This document shows, one piece after another, positions 24,098 through 36,277 of a DNA stretch of 64,000 nt; position 1 is the first letter of the stretch, and the number at the start of each line of letters is the position of its first letter. Position numbers and translations under genes: made by a program. Source of the stretch: Anthoceros angustus (lineage: Eukaryota; Streptophyta; Anthocerotopsida; Anthocerotales; Anthocerotaceae); NCBI GenBank assembly GCA_010909165.1, contig MU008149.1, positions 62,001 to 126,000 on the forward strand. The letters run 5' to 3'. The notes under the pieces were generated by a model, which saw nothing but the letters and a program-made list of their open reading frames with translations, was not told where the DNA came from and did not search any database.

Positions 24098-26955
24098 CGG
24101 TGGGAGGCTGCGGTGGCGGTGGCGTCGCTCTCCCTGTCGTTTGATTCTACTTCCGTCGCGACTCAAGGTGGGACCACGTGCACGATGCCGATTTGCAAAT
24201 GAGGTTTACATGTATTGTCCATGCCGTCGGTGTGTGGAGACCTCTTCGGATTCAGCACACATCTCAAGGTCTGCTTATTTGCAGCACACGGGCCGGCGCT
24301 AAGGTCTGTGCCTTTCCGCACCAACATTCCACTTCCATATTTGCACTAATGTCGGTTTCGCGTGGCGCAAGTTGGTCATGGCGATGGCGGTGGCCTTGAG
24401 GCGTCTCGCACCCCGGACGGAATCGAGCTCGGTGGGTATGAAAGGGGGCGATGGCAATGGGGACCGACCATAGTGGCGGCTCGGATGGCGGCATAGAGGG
24501 GCGGAGCGGGTTGTGAAGACGAACCCGACATGCACTCCACGGCGACTTGCTAGAAGCAACGGATCATGCCCTCGGCGGACGCAGAAGAACCGTGCGCCGG
24601 GCGACGCCTTTATACCACTTTGAGGAAGGACTAAAAGCGAAAGAGAGGCTAAGCGCCACTCTATTGTTGTCGTGGCAAACCATGTATGACATGGCGTAAC
24701 GTGTGACCCTCTTAAAGCTCTTAAGTGTGGATTTTTGCCGATTCGAGCAACGAGAAGGACATGTACGAGGCCAAGTCATCTGCACCTATTTGGCCCCGGA
24801 TATGAGAAAATCCATGCTTGTGAGAAAATGCGTTACTGTTCGGTACGGGGCAACCATTGCCCAAAGTGTGGGGCCGCAGTTCGATGGGTTTGATGAGCGG
24901 GCGGGATTCCTCGGAAGGTCCTCGCATTTTCCCTTGAAACGCGCGCATGTTTGAATGGCGAAATAGCTCGATTGATGACTTGGTATGTCGGGAGGCAAAG
25001 CGAGAATGGGGACATGTCCATGATGGCGGATACCCGGCATGGAGGCACTAGATGCGATTGATGGTTTCGGCGATGAACCGAGGAACTTGAGGTTAGCATT
25101 ATCCACAGGCGGGTTCAACCCGTTTGGTACAGTCTGCAAACACGTCCATATGGCGGTTTTGGTATTTGTGCACAACATGCCACCAGGCGGCACAAGGACG
25201 CATGTCATCATGCCTCGATTGTGCGGGCGGGGATGGTTAAAAATTTCGATGTCTACATGGCACCGGTAGATGAACTCGAAGAGTTATGGAGGTGGACATG
25301 GAAGATTTCTCAATGCCGATAAACCATCCTAAGAGGCATTTCAGTTCTGTGATTACATCATTGCCGATTACCGGTTGGGGACCCTCACGGATTGCAAGTG
25401 AGAGGGGCCGCGGCGTGTGTCGATTCTTGGCGGACCTTGATTCTCGCTATTCCGAGATTTGAAAAGCCCGTTTATGTCGGATCGCGTCGGTGGCTACCGG
25501 CCAATGATGACGGTGGGAGGCTGCGGTGGCGGTGGCGTCGCTCTCCCTGTCTGTCGATTCCTACTTTTCGACTCGAGTGGGACGACGATGCCACGTTTTG
25601 CAAATGAGGTGTACATGTATTGTCCATGCCGTCGGTGTGTGGAGACCTCTTCGGATTCGGCACACATCTCAAGGCACCTTTGCGGCCTACGAACACGCGT
25701 GGCGGTAAGGTCTGTGCCTTTACAACATTCCACTTCCATATTTGCACTAATGTCGGATTTTCGCGTGGCGGCAAGTTCGGTCATGGACGATAGCGGTGGC
25801 CTTGAGGCGTTTGCAGACGGACGGAATCGAGCTCGGTGGGTGCGAAAGGGGAGCGGCGATGGCAATGGGGACCGACCATAGTGGCGGCTCGGAGGATGAC
25901 AAAGCATAGAGGGGCGGAGCGGGTTGTGAAGACGAACCCGACATGCACTCCTGGACGACTTGCTAGAAGCAACGGATCATGCCCTCGGCGGAGGAACGAA
26001 GAGAGCCGTGCTGCCGGCGCCTTTATACCACTTTCAGGAAGGACTAAAAGCGAAAGAGAGCAGGCTAAGCGCCACACTATTGTTGCTGTCGTGGCAAACC
26101 ATGTATGACATCAGTGACGTCGTATTAACAGCCTTCTTAAAGCTCTTAAGTGTGGATTTTTGCCGATTCGAGCGAGCTAGAAGGACATGTACGAGGCCAA
26201 GTCCTTACCTATTTGGCCCCGGATATGAGAAAATCCATGCTTGTGAGAAAATGCGTTACATTGTACGGGGCAACCATTGCCCAAAGTGTGGGACTTGGCA
26301 GTTCGAGGATGGGTTTGATGAGCAGGGGATTCCTCGGAAGGTCCTCGCATTTTCCCTTGAAACCACAACGCATGTTTGAATGGCGGAAATAGCTGATTGA
26401 TGACTTGGTATGTCGGGAGGCAAAGCGAGAATGGGGACATGTCCATGATGGCGGATACCCGGCATGGAGGCACTAGATGCGATTGATGGTTTCGGCGATG
26501 AACCGAGGAACTTGAGGTTAGCATTATCCACAGGCGGGTTCAACCCGTTTGGTACAGTCTGCAAACACGTCCATATGGCGGTTTTGGTATTTGTGCACAA
26601 CATGCCACCAGGCGGCACAAGGACGCATGTCATCATGCCTCGATTGTGCGGGCGGGGATGGTTAAAAATTTCGATGTCTACATGGCACCCCTGGTAGATG
26701 AACTCGAAGAGTTATGGAGGGGGGTGGACATGGAAGATTTCTCAATGCCGATAAACCATCCTAAGAGGCATTTCAGTTCTGTGTGATTACATCATTGCCG
26801 ATTACCCAGGGTTGGGGACCCTGACTGGATTGCAAGTGAGAGGGACGCGAGCGTGTGTCGATTGCTGGCTGGACCTTGATTCTCGCTATTCCAGAGATTT
26901 GAAAAAGCCCGTTTATGTCGGATCGCGTCGGTGGCTACCAGCTAATGACAGTGGA
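24098..26955. repeat. Two tandem 1.4-kb units within tnp2
   Basis: Anchor CGGTGGGAGG at 24098, 25511 and 26956. About 280 bp (24990-25262 against 26403-26690) shows only trivial differences, while other parts differ by many short indels. The downstream copy keeps a longer open transposase frame than the upstream one. Confidence 0.9.
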
Positions 26956-27040
26956 CGGTGGGAGGATGCGGATTGGTTTGATGGACTGGCGGACCTCCGA
27001 TCCAAACCGAGGCCGCCAACGTTCGATGATATTGTGACGG

Positions 27041-30000
27041 ATATGGCACGCAGAGAAGCTGCGACACTGCGACGTCCGTCGGTAGGCAACTTTGGAACCA
27101 GAGAATGTCGTCCTTGTTGAGTCACGCCATATTGGCGTCACATGCTTGTGTGGGCGCCAAAGGATGTGATGCACGTGGAAAAACAATGCGAGGCCATATG
27201 GCACACGACGGGAGGCGAGATGACATCGCGCATGGACATGGAAGCAAGCGGAGGAAAAGATGGTTGTGGCTGTAGGGTCGATGGCCAATACCCCAGCACG
27301 TCGTTTGTCCAAATCAGACTTGAAGACCGTGATTGAGGGCATTAAACGCATCAAGCTGCCCACAGGCTATGGGTCCAACATAGCAGCTAAGGTGGAAAGC
27401 GGGAAAGTTGGCAGCCTGAAGTGCCATGACTGGCACATTATGTTGGAAATCATATTCCCCATCGTCCTCCGGGGTGCATAGAGCCAGAGGTGTACAAGGC
27501 GGTTGTAAAGCTAGGACGCCTTTACCGGTGGATTTGCCGGGACGATCTGTCGGGACATCCAAGCACAGTGAAGAGGCGATGAGGGTAATGTGCTCTCGAA
27601 AGCAATTTCCCCTAAGATGTTTGATATATCAACCCACCTCATACTACACTTAGTGGACGAGGTGGCGCTTTGGGCCAGTTCACACTAGGTGGATGTACCC
27701 GTGGAGAGATATTTAGGATCCGAGGAAGCGGGCGACGGTAGCAGACCCGAGTCGAGATAGCGGTGGGGTACATGCGTGAGGAGAGTTTGCATTTCGGCAT
27801 GACATTTCTCCGCGTTATTACGCTCACGTGGGAGAAGCATGGGATGAGCGAGCGATGGGGAGAAGGTCTTTGGTGTCGGCCGTGCGTACATTATGGATGC
27901 CGTGGAGGCGAGCATACATATGTGCTATATCACGGAGGTGATGCGCTTTGGACATGTCTGAGGAAGAAGTGAGGACATACGGTGCAAGGAAGGTCGGCGG
28001 ACTTTCGACGGATATGGCACGGAGAAGCGACACTGCGACGTCCGTCGGTAGGCAACTTTGGAACCGGAGAATGTCGTCCTTGTTGAGTCACGCCATATTG
28101 GCGTCACATGCTTGTGTGGCGCCAAAGGATGTGATGCACGTGGAAAAAAACAATGCAGAGGCCATATGGCACACGACGGGAGAGCGAGATGACATTGCAT
28201 CGCGCATGGACATGGAAGCAAGCGGAGGGAAAAGATGGTTGTGGCCTGTAGGTGACGATGGCCAATACCCGCAGGCGCCATACGTTTTGTCCAAATCAGA
28301 CTTGAAGACCGTGATTGAGGGCATTAAACGCATCAAGCGCCCACGTGCTATGGGTCCAACATAGCTAAGGTGGAAAGCGGGAAAGTTGGCTGGCCATGAT
28401 CGCACATTATGTTGGAAATCATATTCCCCATCGTCTCCGGGGTGCATAGAGCCGAGGTGTACAAGGCGGTTGTAAAGCTAGGGCGCCTTCTGGTGGATTT
28501 GCCGGGACGATACCGAGTCGGGACATCCAAGCACAAGAGGTGAGGGTAATGTGCTCGAAAGCAATTTCCCCTAAGATGTTTGATATATCAACCCACCTCA
28601 TACTACACTTAGTGGACGAGGTGGCCGCTTTGGGCCCGATTCACACTAGGTGGATGTACCCGTGGAGAGATATTTAGGATCCGTGAAGAGCGGACTAAGG
28701 CGAGACCCGAGTCGAGATAGCGGTACATGCGTGAGGAGAGTTTGCATGACATTTCTCCGCCGTTATTACGCTCACGTGGGAGAAGCATGGATGAACGATA
28801 TGGGGAGAAGGTGCTGGGTGTCGGCCGTGCGTACATTATGGATGCCGTGGAGGCACAGCGCATACATATGTGCTATATCACACGGAGGTGATGCACGCTT
28901 GGACATGTACGAGGAAGAAGTGAGGACATACGGTGCAAGGGAAGGTCGGCGGACTTTCAGACACTGGATCCACGCAAGAAGGGCTATGAACGCATGGGAT
29001 GGGCATCCAGGCATGACCCATGAAGTGACCGCAATCATGGATGGCCCTGCGTTGCAAGCAGTGGCACATAGTCACATGTGGAACAAAGGCAGCCACCTCA
29101 GAACAGTGGAGGCAGACAAACGTCGCGGAGTACAAAGGATAGTGCGTGTCAAGTTTATCATGGGGACGGCGGCGACATTGAAGAGGAGCGTTCTACGGGC
29201 ACATAGAACAAATACTCGCTGCGGTTCTCGCAGGAGTATCAATTATTGAAGGTTAGATGGTACAGTGTCGGCCGGGAGGGACAAGGCCATCGATCGAAAG
29301 TCGTGGATTTGCCGGGACGATCGAGTCGGGACATCCAAGCACAGTGAAGAGGCGATGAGGGTAATGTGCTCTCTGGAAAAGCAATTTCCCCTAAGATGTT
29401 TGATATCTCAACCCACCTCATACTACACTTAGTGGACGAGGTGGCGCTTTGGGCCAGTTCACACTAGGTGGATGTACCGGTGGAGATATTTAGGATCCAG
29501 AAGCGATGGCTGACGGTAGCAGAGAGAGTCCGATAGCGGTGGGGTACATGCGTGAGGAGAGTTTGCATTTCGGCATGACATTTCTCCGCGTTACGCTCAC
29601 GTGGGAGAAGCATGGGGACGATGAGCGTATGGGGAGAAGGTCTTTGGTGTCGGCCGTGCACATTATGGATGCCGTGGAGGCGGACAGCGCATACATATGT
29701 GTATATCACACGGAGGTGATGCGTTCTTGGACATGTCTGAGGAAGAAGTGAGGACATACGGTGCAAGGAAGGTCGGCGGACTTTCAGACAGTGGATATAC
29801 GCAAGAAGGGCTATGAACGCATGGGATGGGCATCCTTGCATGACCCATGAAGTGACCGCAATCATGGATGGCCCTGCGTTGCAAGCAGTGGCACATAGCC
29901 ACATGTGGAACAAAGGCAGCCACCTCAGAACAGTGGAGGCGGACAAACGTCGCCGGAGTACAAAGGATAGTGCGTGTCAAGTTTATCATGGGGACGGTGG

Positions 30001-30131
30001 CGGCGACATTGAAGAGGCGCCCGTTCTACGGGCACATAGAGCAAATACTCCGCTGCAGTTCTCGCAGGAGTATCAATTTTGTTGAAGGTTAGATGAGTGC
30101 AGTGTCGGCCGGGAGGGACAAGGCCATCGAG
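27041..30131. repeat. Tandem units of 0.97 and 0.81 kb within tnp2 C-terminal part
   Basis: ATATGGCACG anchors at 27041 and 28012. GATTTGCCGGGACGAT anchors at 27531, 28496 and 29306, with a truncated match at 30132. The segment encoding the RWMYP block is therefore present three times, and ARRAMNAWDGHPGMTHEVTA twice. Confidence 0.9.
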
Positions 30132-30925
30132 GATTTGACATTGTAAACACGGAGAAAGTTTGCGTCTGGTGCGCTCAATCGATGGTCCGTTTGTGTGGCC
30201 ATCGCGGTGAATCGATGCATCGCATCCGGAGGCGATGGATGGTAACATAGGGTGGCCATCGGTACCACGCCGAGGATGGAGGATGAGGAGGCGGGGAGGG
30301 AGGCATGGCGCGTGGCGGGTGGCCTAGGACGTCGAGGAGGGGCAACCTCCCGAAGTGAGCAAAGTAACCAACGTCTGCGCAAAACAACGTTGTCTTTAGT
30401 GGCGATTCGAGATGAAGGCGATGATTATCGGCATCAAGCATTGATGTGCGCTTCGGACTGCGCCCAATATGGGCAATATACTACATCTTTGTCGATGGCG
30501 TATGTGATTACGGTGGCGAGTGTGAGTGAGGACGTTGATCTCCGTGAAACAATAAATGTGACGGCCTACTTTGCAAACAAAGGCTTTCCATATGAAGAGC
30601 TTTGAATTTTGCGAGGGGCGACCATTGGCTTGGCAACTCGGGGAAGGGGCAAGCCAATGCCTTGACATGGGGCGATGGTGCCCGCGAGCAGGGCAATGGG
30701 CGAGGGCGCGGAACGGAGTTTGGAGACATCGTATACCGCTAGAGCACCACCATCGGCGGGCGTCGGCGCGTCGCCGACGCGCGCCGACGTCCGTGGTGGG
30801 TGGGGAGGATGAGAGGGCAAGCTCGGATCGGGCTATCTCGGTCATCCACCCGCACCCACTCCGATCCGAGGCAGCGCGCGCAAGAGCCACCTCGTCCACA
30901 AAGGGACACGAGAGTTGTGGGGAGA
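30132..30925 (+). other. CACTA interior without a recognised gene
   Basis: A plus frame at 30252-30605 is open (about 117 codons, RMEDEEAGREAWRVAGG...) but resembles nothing I know. No repeats were noticed here. Confidence 0.3.
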
Positions 30926-33900
30926 GTGGAAAATGGCAGACCAATGGCGGTTGAGGACATGACGTGGAACATCCGGCCCCGAGGCGGACTTGGAGCATTG
31001 CGTCCGTGGTTCAACGAAGTGGACGATGATGTTTTGCTGTCAAATGAGGTGGGTGGTTCGAGACTAGATTGACAACGTGTTGCCGTAGACACGTTGATGC
31101 AATTTGTTTGCGGACGTTGCGGTGCACCTTGGCATCTTGGTTCATGCAGGAGGACATATGGAGGCAGCCCATGGCAACACGGGAGGTGGTTGGCGACGAG
31201 GCACGGCGAAAGTGGGCGGGCGGCAACCCGTGTGGGGCGGGGGAGCCGGCGCGCCCGCGCCTGGATGAGGAATGGCGGCGATTCGAAGGGGAATGACAAG
31301 GGGAGGAGGCGGTGTGCACCGGCGGATGGATGGAGTGGTTTGTGAGGTGGACAACGATGCACGGTGACGCCTTGATAAAAAGGCATGGCGTGAAATGGTG
31401 AAGGAGGCAATGCAAAAACAAAGGACGAGGAGGAAGGAATCCGATGTTGTTCGGGGTCTCGAGCAAAGAACTGAAAGTGAGGACAAAGGTTGTGAATGAA
31501 CTGGGGTACATGGCAAGATGGCGCGACGTTCCGAGAGGGGAGAAGGCACGGTTAGTGAAATCGGTGTCGGAAGCCTTCCCCGACCTGGTGGTAAAGTCCA
31601 GCATAAGCCGACACTTCTCGCAGATGACTCGCACGCGCAATTCTCGTTGTGTGGAGGCCGCAAAGGCAGCGGCATTAGAGGAAAGGGAGCAGGAGGGGGG
31701 AGGAGCGGGTAAGAAGCCGAGCATGGTGGACGAGGAGAGTGGAAAATGGCGGTACCAATGGCGGTTGAGGACATGGAGCGTGGAACATCCGGCAGGCGGA
31801 CTTGGAGCATTGCGTCCGTGGTTCGAAGTGGATGATGATGTTTCTCAAATGAGGTGGGTGGTTCGAGACTAGATTGAAGAGCGTGTTCGATGTAGACACG
31901 TTGATGCAATTTGTTTCGCGTTGCGGTGCACCTTGGCATGGCGTTGTTCATGCGGGGAGGACATATGGAGGCAGCCCATGGCACGGGAGGTGGTGGCGGC
32001 TGCGAGGCAGCGAAAAGGCGTGGGCGGGCGGCAACCCGTGTGGGGCGGGGCCGGACTGCCGCGCCAAGCTGGATGAGGAATGGCGGCGACAATTCCGGGG
32101 AGGTGTGTGACAAGCGGGAGGCGGTGTGCTGGATCTTGATGGAGTGGTTTGTGAGGTGGACAACGATGCACGGTGGCGACCTTGATAAAAAGGCATGGCG
32201 TGAAATGGTGAAGGAGGCCTTGCAAAAACAAAGGACGAGGAGGAAGGGAATCCGATGTTGTTGGTCTAGGCAAGAAGCAAACTGCTGGAGTGAGGACAAA
32301 GGTTGTGAATGAGCAAGATGGCGCGACGTTAGAGGGAAAAAACGGTTAGTGAAATCGGTGTCGACGCCTTCCCGACCTGGTGGTAAAGTCCAGCATAAGC
32401 CGACACTTCTCGCATGACTCGCACGCGCAATTCTCGATGTGGAAGGCGCAAAGCGGCATTAGAGGAAAGGGACCGGAGGGAGGCGGGGAAGAAGCCGAGC
32501 ATGGTGGACGAGGAAGAGTGGGAAGATGCCTTGCACAGGCGCGGATTGAAGAGAAACGGAAGTTTGAGCCATCAAGTATGAACTTGCTAAGAGGTGGCCA
32601 AAACGGTGGATGGGGCCAAACCCTTGGGGAAAGGGAGGCGTCTGGATGGGTGGTTCGGTTTGAGAAGAAGCATGGTAGGTACCCAAGAGGAGGCAATATG
32701 GAGGCGAGGACGATCTCCATGCAACCTCTGTGGGGCGGTTCGCGATAAGGGCGGTTGTGGGTTCCTACAGGGTAAGACATGGAATACATGAAAACACCCG
32801 AGGTTCGAGGCTATTGCCGGAGAACAAGGGAAATGACTATTTTGTTGAATGACATGGAATTGGAGATGGATCCAGATCGGTGGCATTTAGACGAAGGATG
32901 GAAGGCAGGGCCGCCCGCTGCAGGAGGTGGTGGTGTGGATGTGGAGGGATAAGTAGGAGGACGGAGGAGTAGAATGCATTGGGGAGAGGAGGAGACAAAA
33001 ACAGATGGAAGGGAGGCGGGCTTGGTGAACCATGAAGGTGGGATGGTGCGGGTGGAAACAGTGCAGGCGGGAGGCTATCACGAGCAATGACATCGTGGTG
33101 CCGGCGACACGATCACCCGATGGTGATGGACCATGCATGCACGGTGATAGTGTGAATGAAGAGTGTGAGAAGATGTGTAGGAGAGGCGGCCACGTGCGGA
33201 CTCGGGTGGGGGTGCCGTCACCATCAAGTTGCCATGGCTAGTGGGAAGGGGAGGTGATGACAAGGGAGAGGAGGCGGTGTGCAGTGGATCGATGGAGTGG
33301 TTTGTGAGGTGGACAACGATGCACGGTGACCTTGATAAAAAGGCATGGCGTGAAATGGTGAAGGAGGCAATGCAAAAACAAAGGGCGAGGAGGAAGGGAA
33401 TCCGATGTTGTTCGGGGTCGAGAAGCTAGGCCTGAAAACTGTGAGGACAAAGGTTGTGAATGACGGGAACATGGCAAGATGGCGCGGCGTTAGAGAGAAG
33501 GCAGTTAGTGAAATCGGTGTCGGCCTTCCCGACACAGTGGTAAAGTCCGGCATAAGCCGACACTTCTCGAGATGACTCGCCGCGCAACTCGTTGTGTGGA
33601 GGCGCAAAGCGGCATTAGAGGAAAGGGAGAGGAGGAGGCGGGGAAGAAGCCGAGCATGGTGGACGAGGAGTGGGAAGATGCCTTGCACAGGCTCGGATGG
33701 ATGAAAGCAGGAAGTTTGAGCCATCAAGTATGAACTTGCTAAGAGGTGGCCAAAAGCGGTGGGATGGGGCCAAACCCTTGGGGAAAGGGAGGCGTGGATG
33801 GGTGCTTCGGTTTGAGAAGAAGCATGGTAGGTACCCAACCGAGGAATATGGGAGGTGAGGGATCTCCATGCAACCTCTGTGGCGGTTCGCGATAAGGGCG

Positions 33901-34400
33901 GTCTGCGGAGTTCATACGGGTAAGACATGGAATACATGAAAACACCCGAGGTTCGAGGCTATTAGGAGGACAAGGGAGATGACTATTTTGTTGAATGACA
34001 TGGAATTGGAGATGGATCCGGATCGGTGGCATTTAGGGGCGAAGGATGGAAGGCAGGCGCCACGGTGGGGAGGTGGTGGTGTGGATGGAGGGATAACTAG
34101 GAGGACGGTAGAATGCATTGGGGAGAGGAGAGACACTAGAGAATGGAGGGAGGCGGGCTTGGTGAACCATGAAGGTGGGATGGTGGTGGAAGCAGTGTCG
34201 GGCGGGAGGCTATCACGAGCAATGACATCGTGGTGCGACGACACCACGATCACCGATGGTGATGGACCATGCATGCACGGTGATAGTGTGAATGAAGAGT
34301 GTGAGAAGATGTAGGGAGAGGCGGCCACGTGCGGACACGGGTGGGGGTGCCGTCACCATCAAGTTGCCATGGCCGTGGGAAGAGGAGGACTTGGAATCAC
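30926..34400. repeat. Four partly overlapping tandem units, 0.8-1.15 kb
   Basis: GTGGAAAATGGC occurs at 30926 and 31739. The junction GAGCATGGTGGACGAGGA lies near 31719, 32497 and 33652. Each unit contains TTTGTGAGGTGGACAACGAT (31338, 32143, 33300) in a plus-strand frame reading FVRWTTMHGDLDKKAWREMV, then KSSISRHFS and, in two units, RFEKKHGRYP. This may be a second transposon gene (TNP1-like position) multiplied and broken; the family is not recognised. Confidence 0.8.
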
Positions 34401-34470
34401 CGTAGTGGCGGTTCACGAAGGAGGGTGTGTCAAGAGGGCAGCCTGGTAAAGGCGTGTGTTGGGAGGTGCC

Positions 34471-35560
34471 GTCATCGCCTAGTGACGGCGCACATTGTGG
34501 ACGGAGTTGGGGTCGAGGAGTGACGAGTGAAGACATGAGGGATGGAATTGGAGGCGGATGCTTACGGGAGAGGCAATTGTGTCGTCACCAAGGAACATGC
34601 ATGGGTCAGCGTGGGCTGCGAACAAATGGGGTGGGAGAGGGAGGGTGCCGTCATCGCCTAGTGACGGCGCACATTGTGGACGGAGTTGGGGTCGAGGAGG
34701 GAGGCGCGTGGCAGCCATGAGGGATGGAATTGGAGATGGATGCGATGGAAAGGGAGGCGTGTCGTCACCAAGGAACATGCATGGGTCAGCGTGGGCTGCG
34801 AACAAAGCAGGGGTGGGAGTGGGAGGAGGGGGTGCGGATCGAGGAGAGGTCCGCGAAGCCATGGTCGTGGTGGGGGCCAAAAGGCGCGTGGCAGCCATGA
34901 GGGTCGAGGGAGGGAGAAAGAGGCGGCAAAGGGGTACATGATGGCGCGTGCGAAGACAACGATGCGAGATGATGAGGCGGACGACATTGAGGCGTGCCTA
35001 ACCGTGCGGACACATACAGCACTCCGTGAAAGCATGGACCTCCACAGTGGGCCCCATTGGAGGCTCGCCACAGTGACAAAGGTGGAGGCCGAAGAGGAAA
35101 GCGGGGAGGTGCGGTGGAGGCATCGAGGGCCGTGTGACGAGGCGGGCAGCCACGGAAAGAGGAAGCGGGGAGGTGCGGTGGAGGCATCGGCGGGGCCGTG
35201 TGACGAGGCGGGCAGCCACAGTGAAGAGCGAGGATGGAAGGAGGCGGTCTGGGCAAGAGGTACATAAGAAACGGATGCGTCGGGAAGGTAAGCAATTGAA
35301 GGTCGTTGTGCACACCTATATCTGGACATGTCTTGAAGGGCATGCTGCGATGTATGTACCGTGGTGCGTGCGGAGGAAGGGAGATGGATGCGATGGAAAG
35401 GGAAAGGCGGTCGTGAATGACGCAAGAGGAAGGGAGGAAGAAAATCGCAAAGCAGGGGTTGTAGGAGGTTTCCTTCTCATGCATACGATGAGGAGTAGGA
35501 AATTAGAAATGATGAAGGGCCATGTATGGAGCCAAAGAACCCAGCGCATAGCAAAATCAT
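34471..35560. repeat. Short tandem repeats near the right end of element B
   Basis: A 179-181-bp unit occurs twice (GTCATCGCCTAGTGACGGCG at 34471 and 34650; AAGGAACATGCATGGGTCAG nearby in both). A unit of about 60 bp is doubled at 35104-35225 (CCGTGTGACGAGGCGGGCAG). The plus frame here is Gly/Arg-rich low complexity; no gene claimed. Confidence 0.75.
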
Positions 35561-36251
35561 AGTAAGGACAAACTAGTAAATCGATAAGAAGGGTGAGCCA
35601 TGGCAAGAAGCCGATGGGCATGGGGACAAGCCGCACATCGCCCGCTAGAGAAGGTAGGTTCGCGACAGGATACACAAAAATAATAGGCTGGGTGAAATGT
35701 GGGATGTATGTATCCGGGTTTTCGAATGATGAATACAAAGTATAGTATCCTGGACGTGTACAATTTATGTACGTTATCAGTGTGACGTATAATTGTGTTT
35801 TATACAAAATGAAATATAACCGTATGTCACATGAAATTATCGTATGTGGCATATCACCAATACCAGTATTCTACAAAACATGTATGCGTACATGTATTTA
35901 TTTATATGTATTCATACGAGGTAATAAGGGAAACCAAGTATTCCATATGGTAAATGTAGTAAAGGAGGAAGGTAGATGGGGAGGAGGTTCGGTACCAAGC
36001 CTCCAAAAGTGTTACAAGACTTTTCTTGTAACACTTTATATGTTGCAACCTGTTGCAATCTTGAGAGAGGACAAAAGCGCCTCTCACTTCATCTCAACAA
36101 AATTGCAACACACTTGCAACATGGTTGCAACAAACACTCGGTTTGGTTTCCAAGCCAAAGTGTAACAAGCGGCCCAAAAAGTGTTACATGACCCCAAAAT
36201 TGCAACATAAGTGTTACATCCAGGGGTCCAAATCTTAACATAAAGTGTAAC
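35561..36251 (+). other. Right subterminal region of element B
   Basis: Non-coding, with AAGTGTTACA / TGTAACACTT and GTTGCAA motifs in both orientations. It is matched by the right arm of the derivative at 45680-46337. Likely transposase-binding subterminal repeats by analogy with other CACTA elements. Confidence 0.7.
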
Positions 36252-36274
36252 ATAGGCTGCCTTTTCTAGTAGGG
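36252..36274 (-). repeat. Right terminal inverted repeat of element B
   Basis: 23 bp, the exact inverted complement of the left terminus at 11576-11598. Followed by AAG. Confidence 0.95.
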
Positions 36275-36277
36275 AAG

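Larger units (their letters stand above)
24098..30131 (+). pseudogene. CACTA tnp2-type transposase, duplicated and frameshifted
   Basis: Domains appear in the usual order, some repeatedly. A transposase-associated Cys motif (VYMYCPCRRCVETSSDSAHI, about 25610) and a zinc-binding CEKMRYIVRGNHCPKCG (about 26245) come first. The catalytic-region start NLRLALSTGGFNPFG (about 25080 and 26510) follows, then DELEELWRGVDMEDFSMPIN and LGTLTGLQVRGTRACVDCW (26700-26880). Last come VMHVEK (27170 and 28130), VIEGIKRIK (27330 and 28310) and FDISTHLILHLVDEV with RWMYPWRD (27620, 28580, 29420). The usual TDGFNPFG reads TGGFNPFG in both copies, losing the first acidic residue. Many 1-base frameshifts. Nonfunctional. 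Confidence 0.85.
11576..36274 (+). mobile_element. 24.7-kb CACTA-superfamily DNA transposon (element B)
   Basis: Left terminus CCCTACTAGAAAAGGCAGCC at 11576; the right terminus at 36274 is its exact inverted complement. The inverted repeats are identical for 23 bp. The element is flanked by AAG at 11573-11575 and again at 36275-36277, the 3-bp duplication expected for CACTA. It contains a tnp2-type transposase pseudogene (24.1-30.1 kb), subterminal repeats at both ends, and large tandem duplications. The first five bases are CCCTA, not CACTA. It is inserted in the LINE-like element. Apparently non-autonomous now because the transposase is broken. Confidence 0.93.

Noticed and set aside
30739-32299. 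Long minus-strand frames (up to 385 codons) rich in Pro, Ser and His
   Set aside because: They mirror GC-rich tandem repeats. The plus strand carries the repeated protein-like module, and the minus translation is low complexity with no motif.
34658-35484. Minus-strand frames of 230-255 codons
   Set aside because: Low-complexity Pro/Ser/His translations of short tandem repeats; no family recognised.
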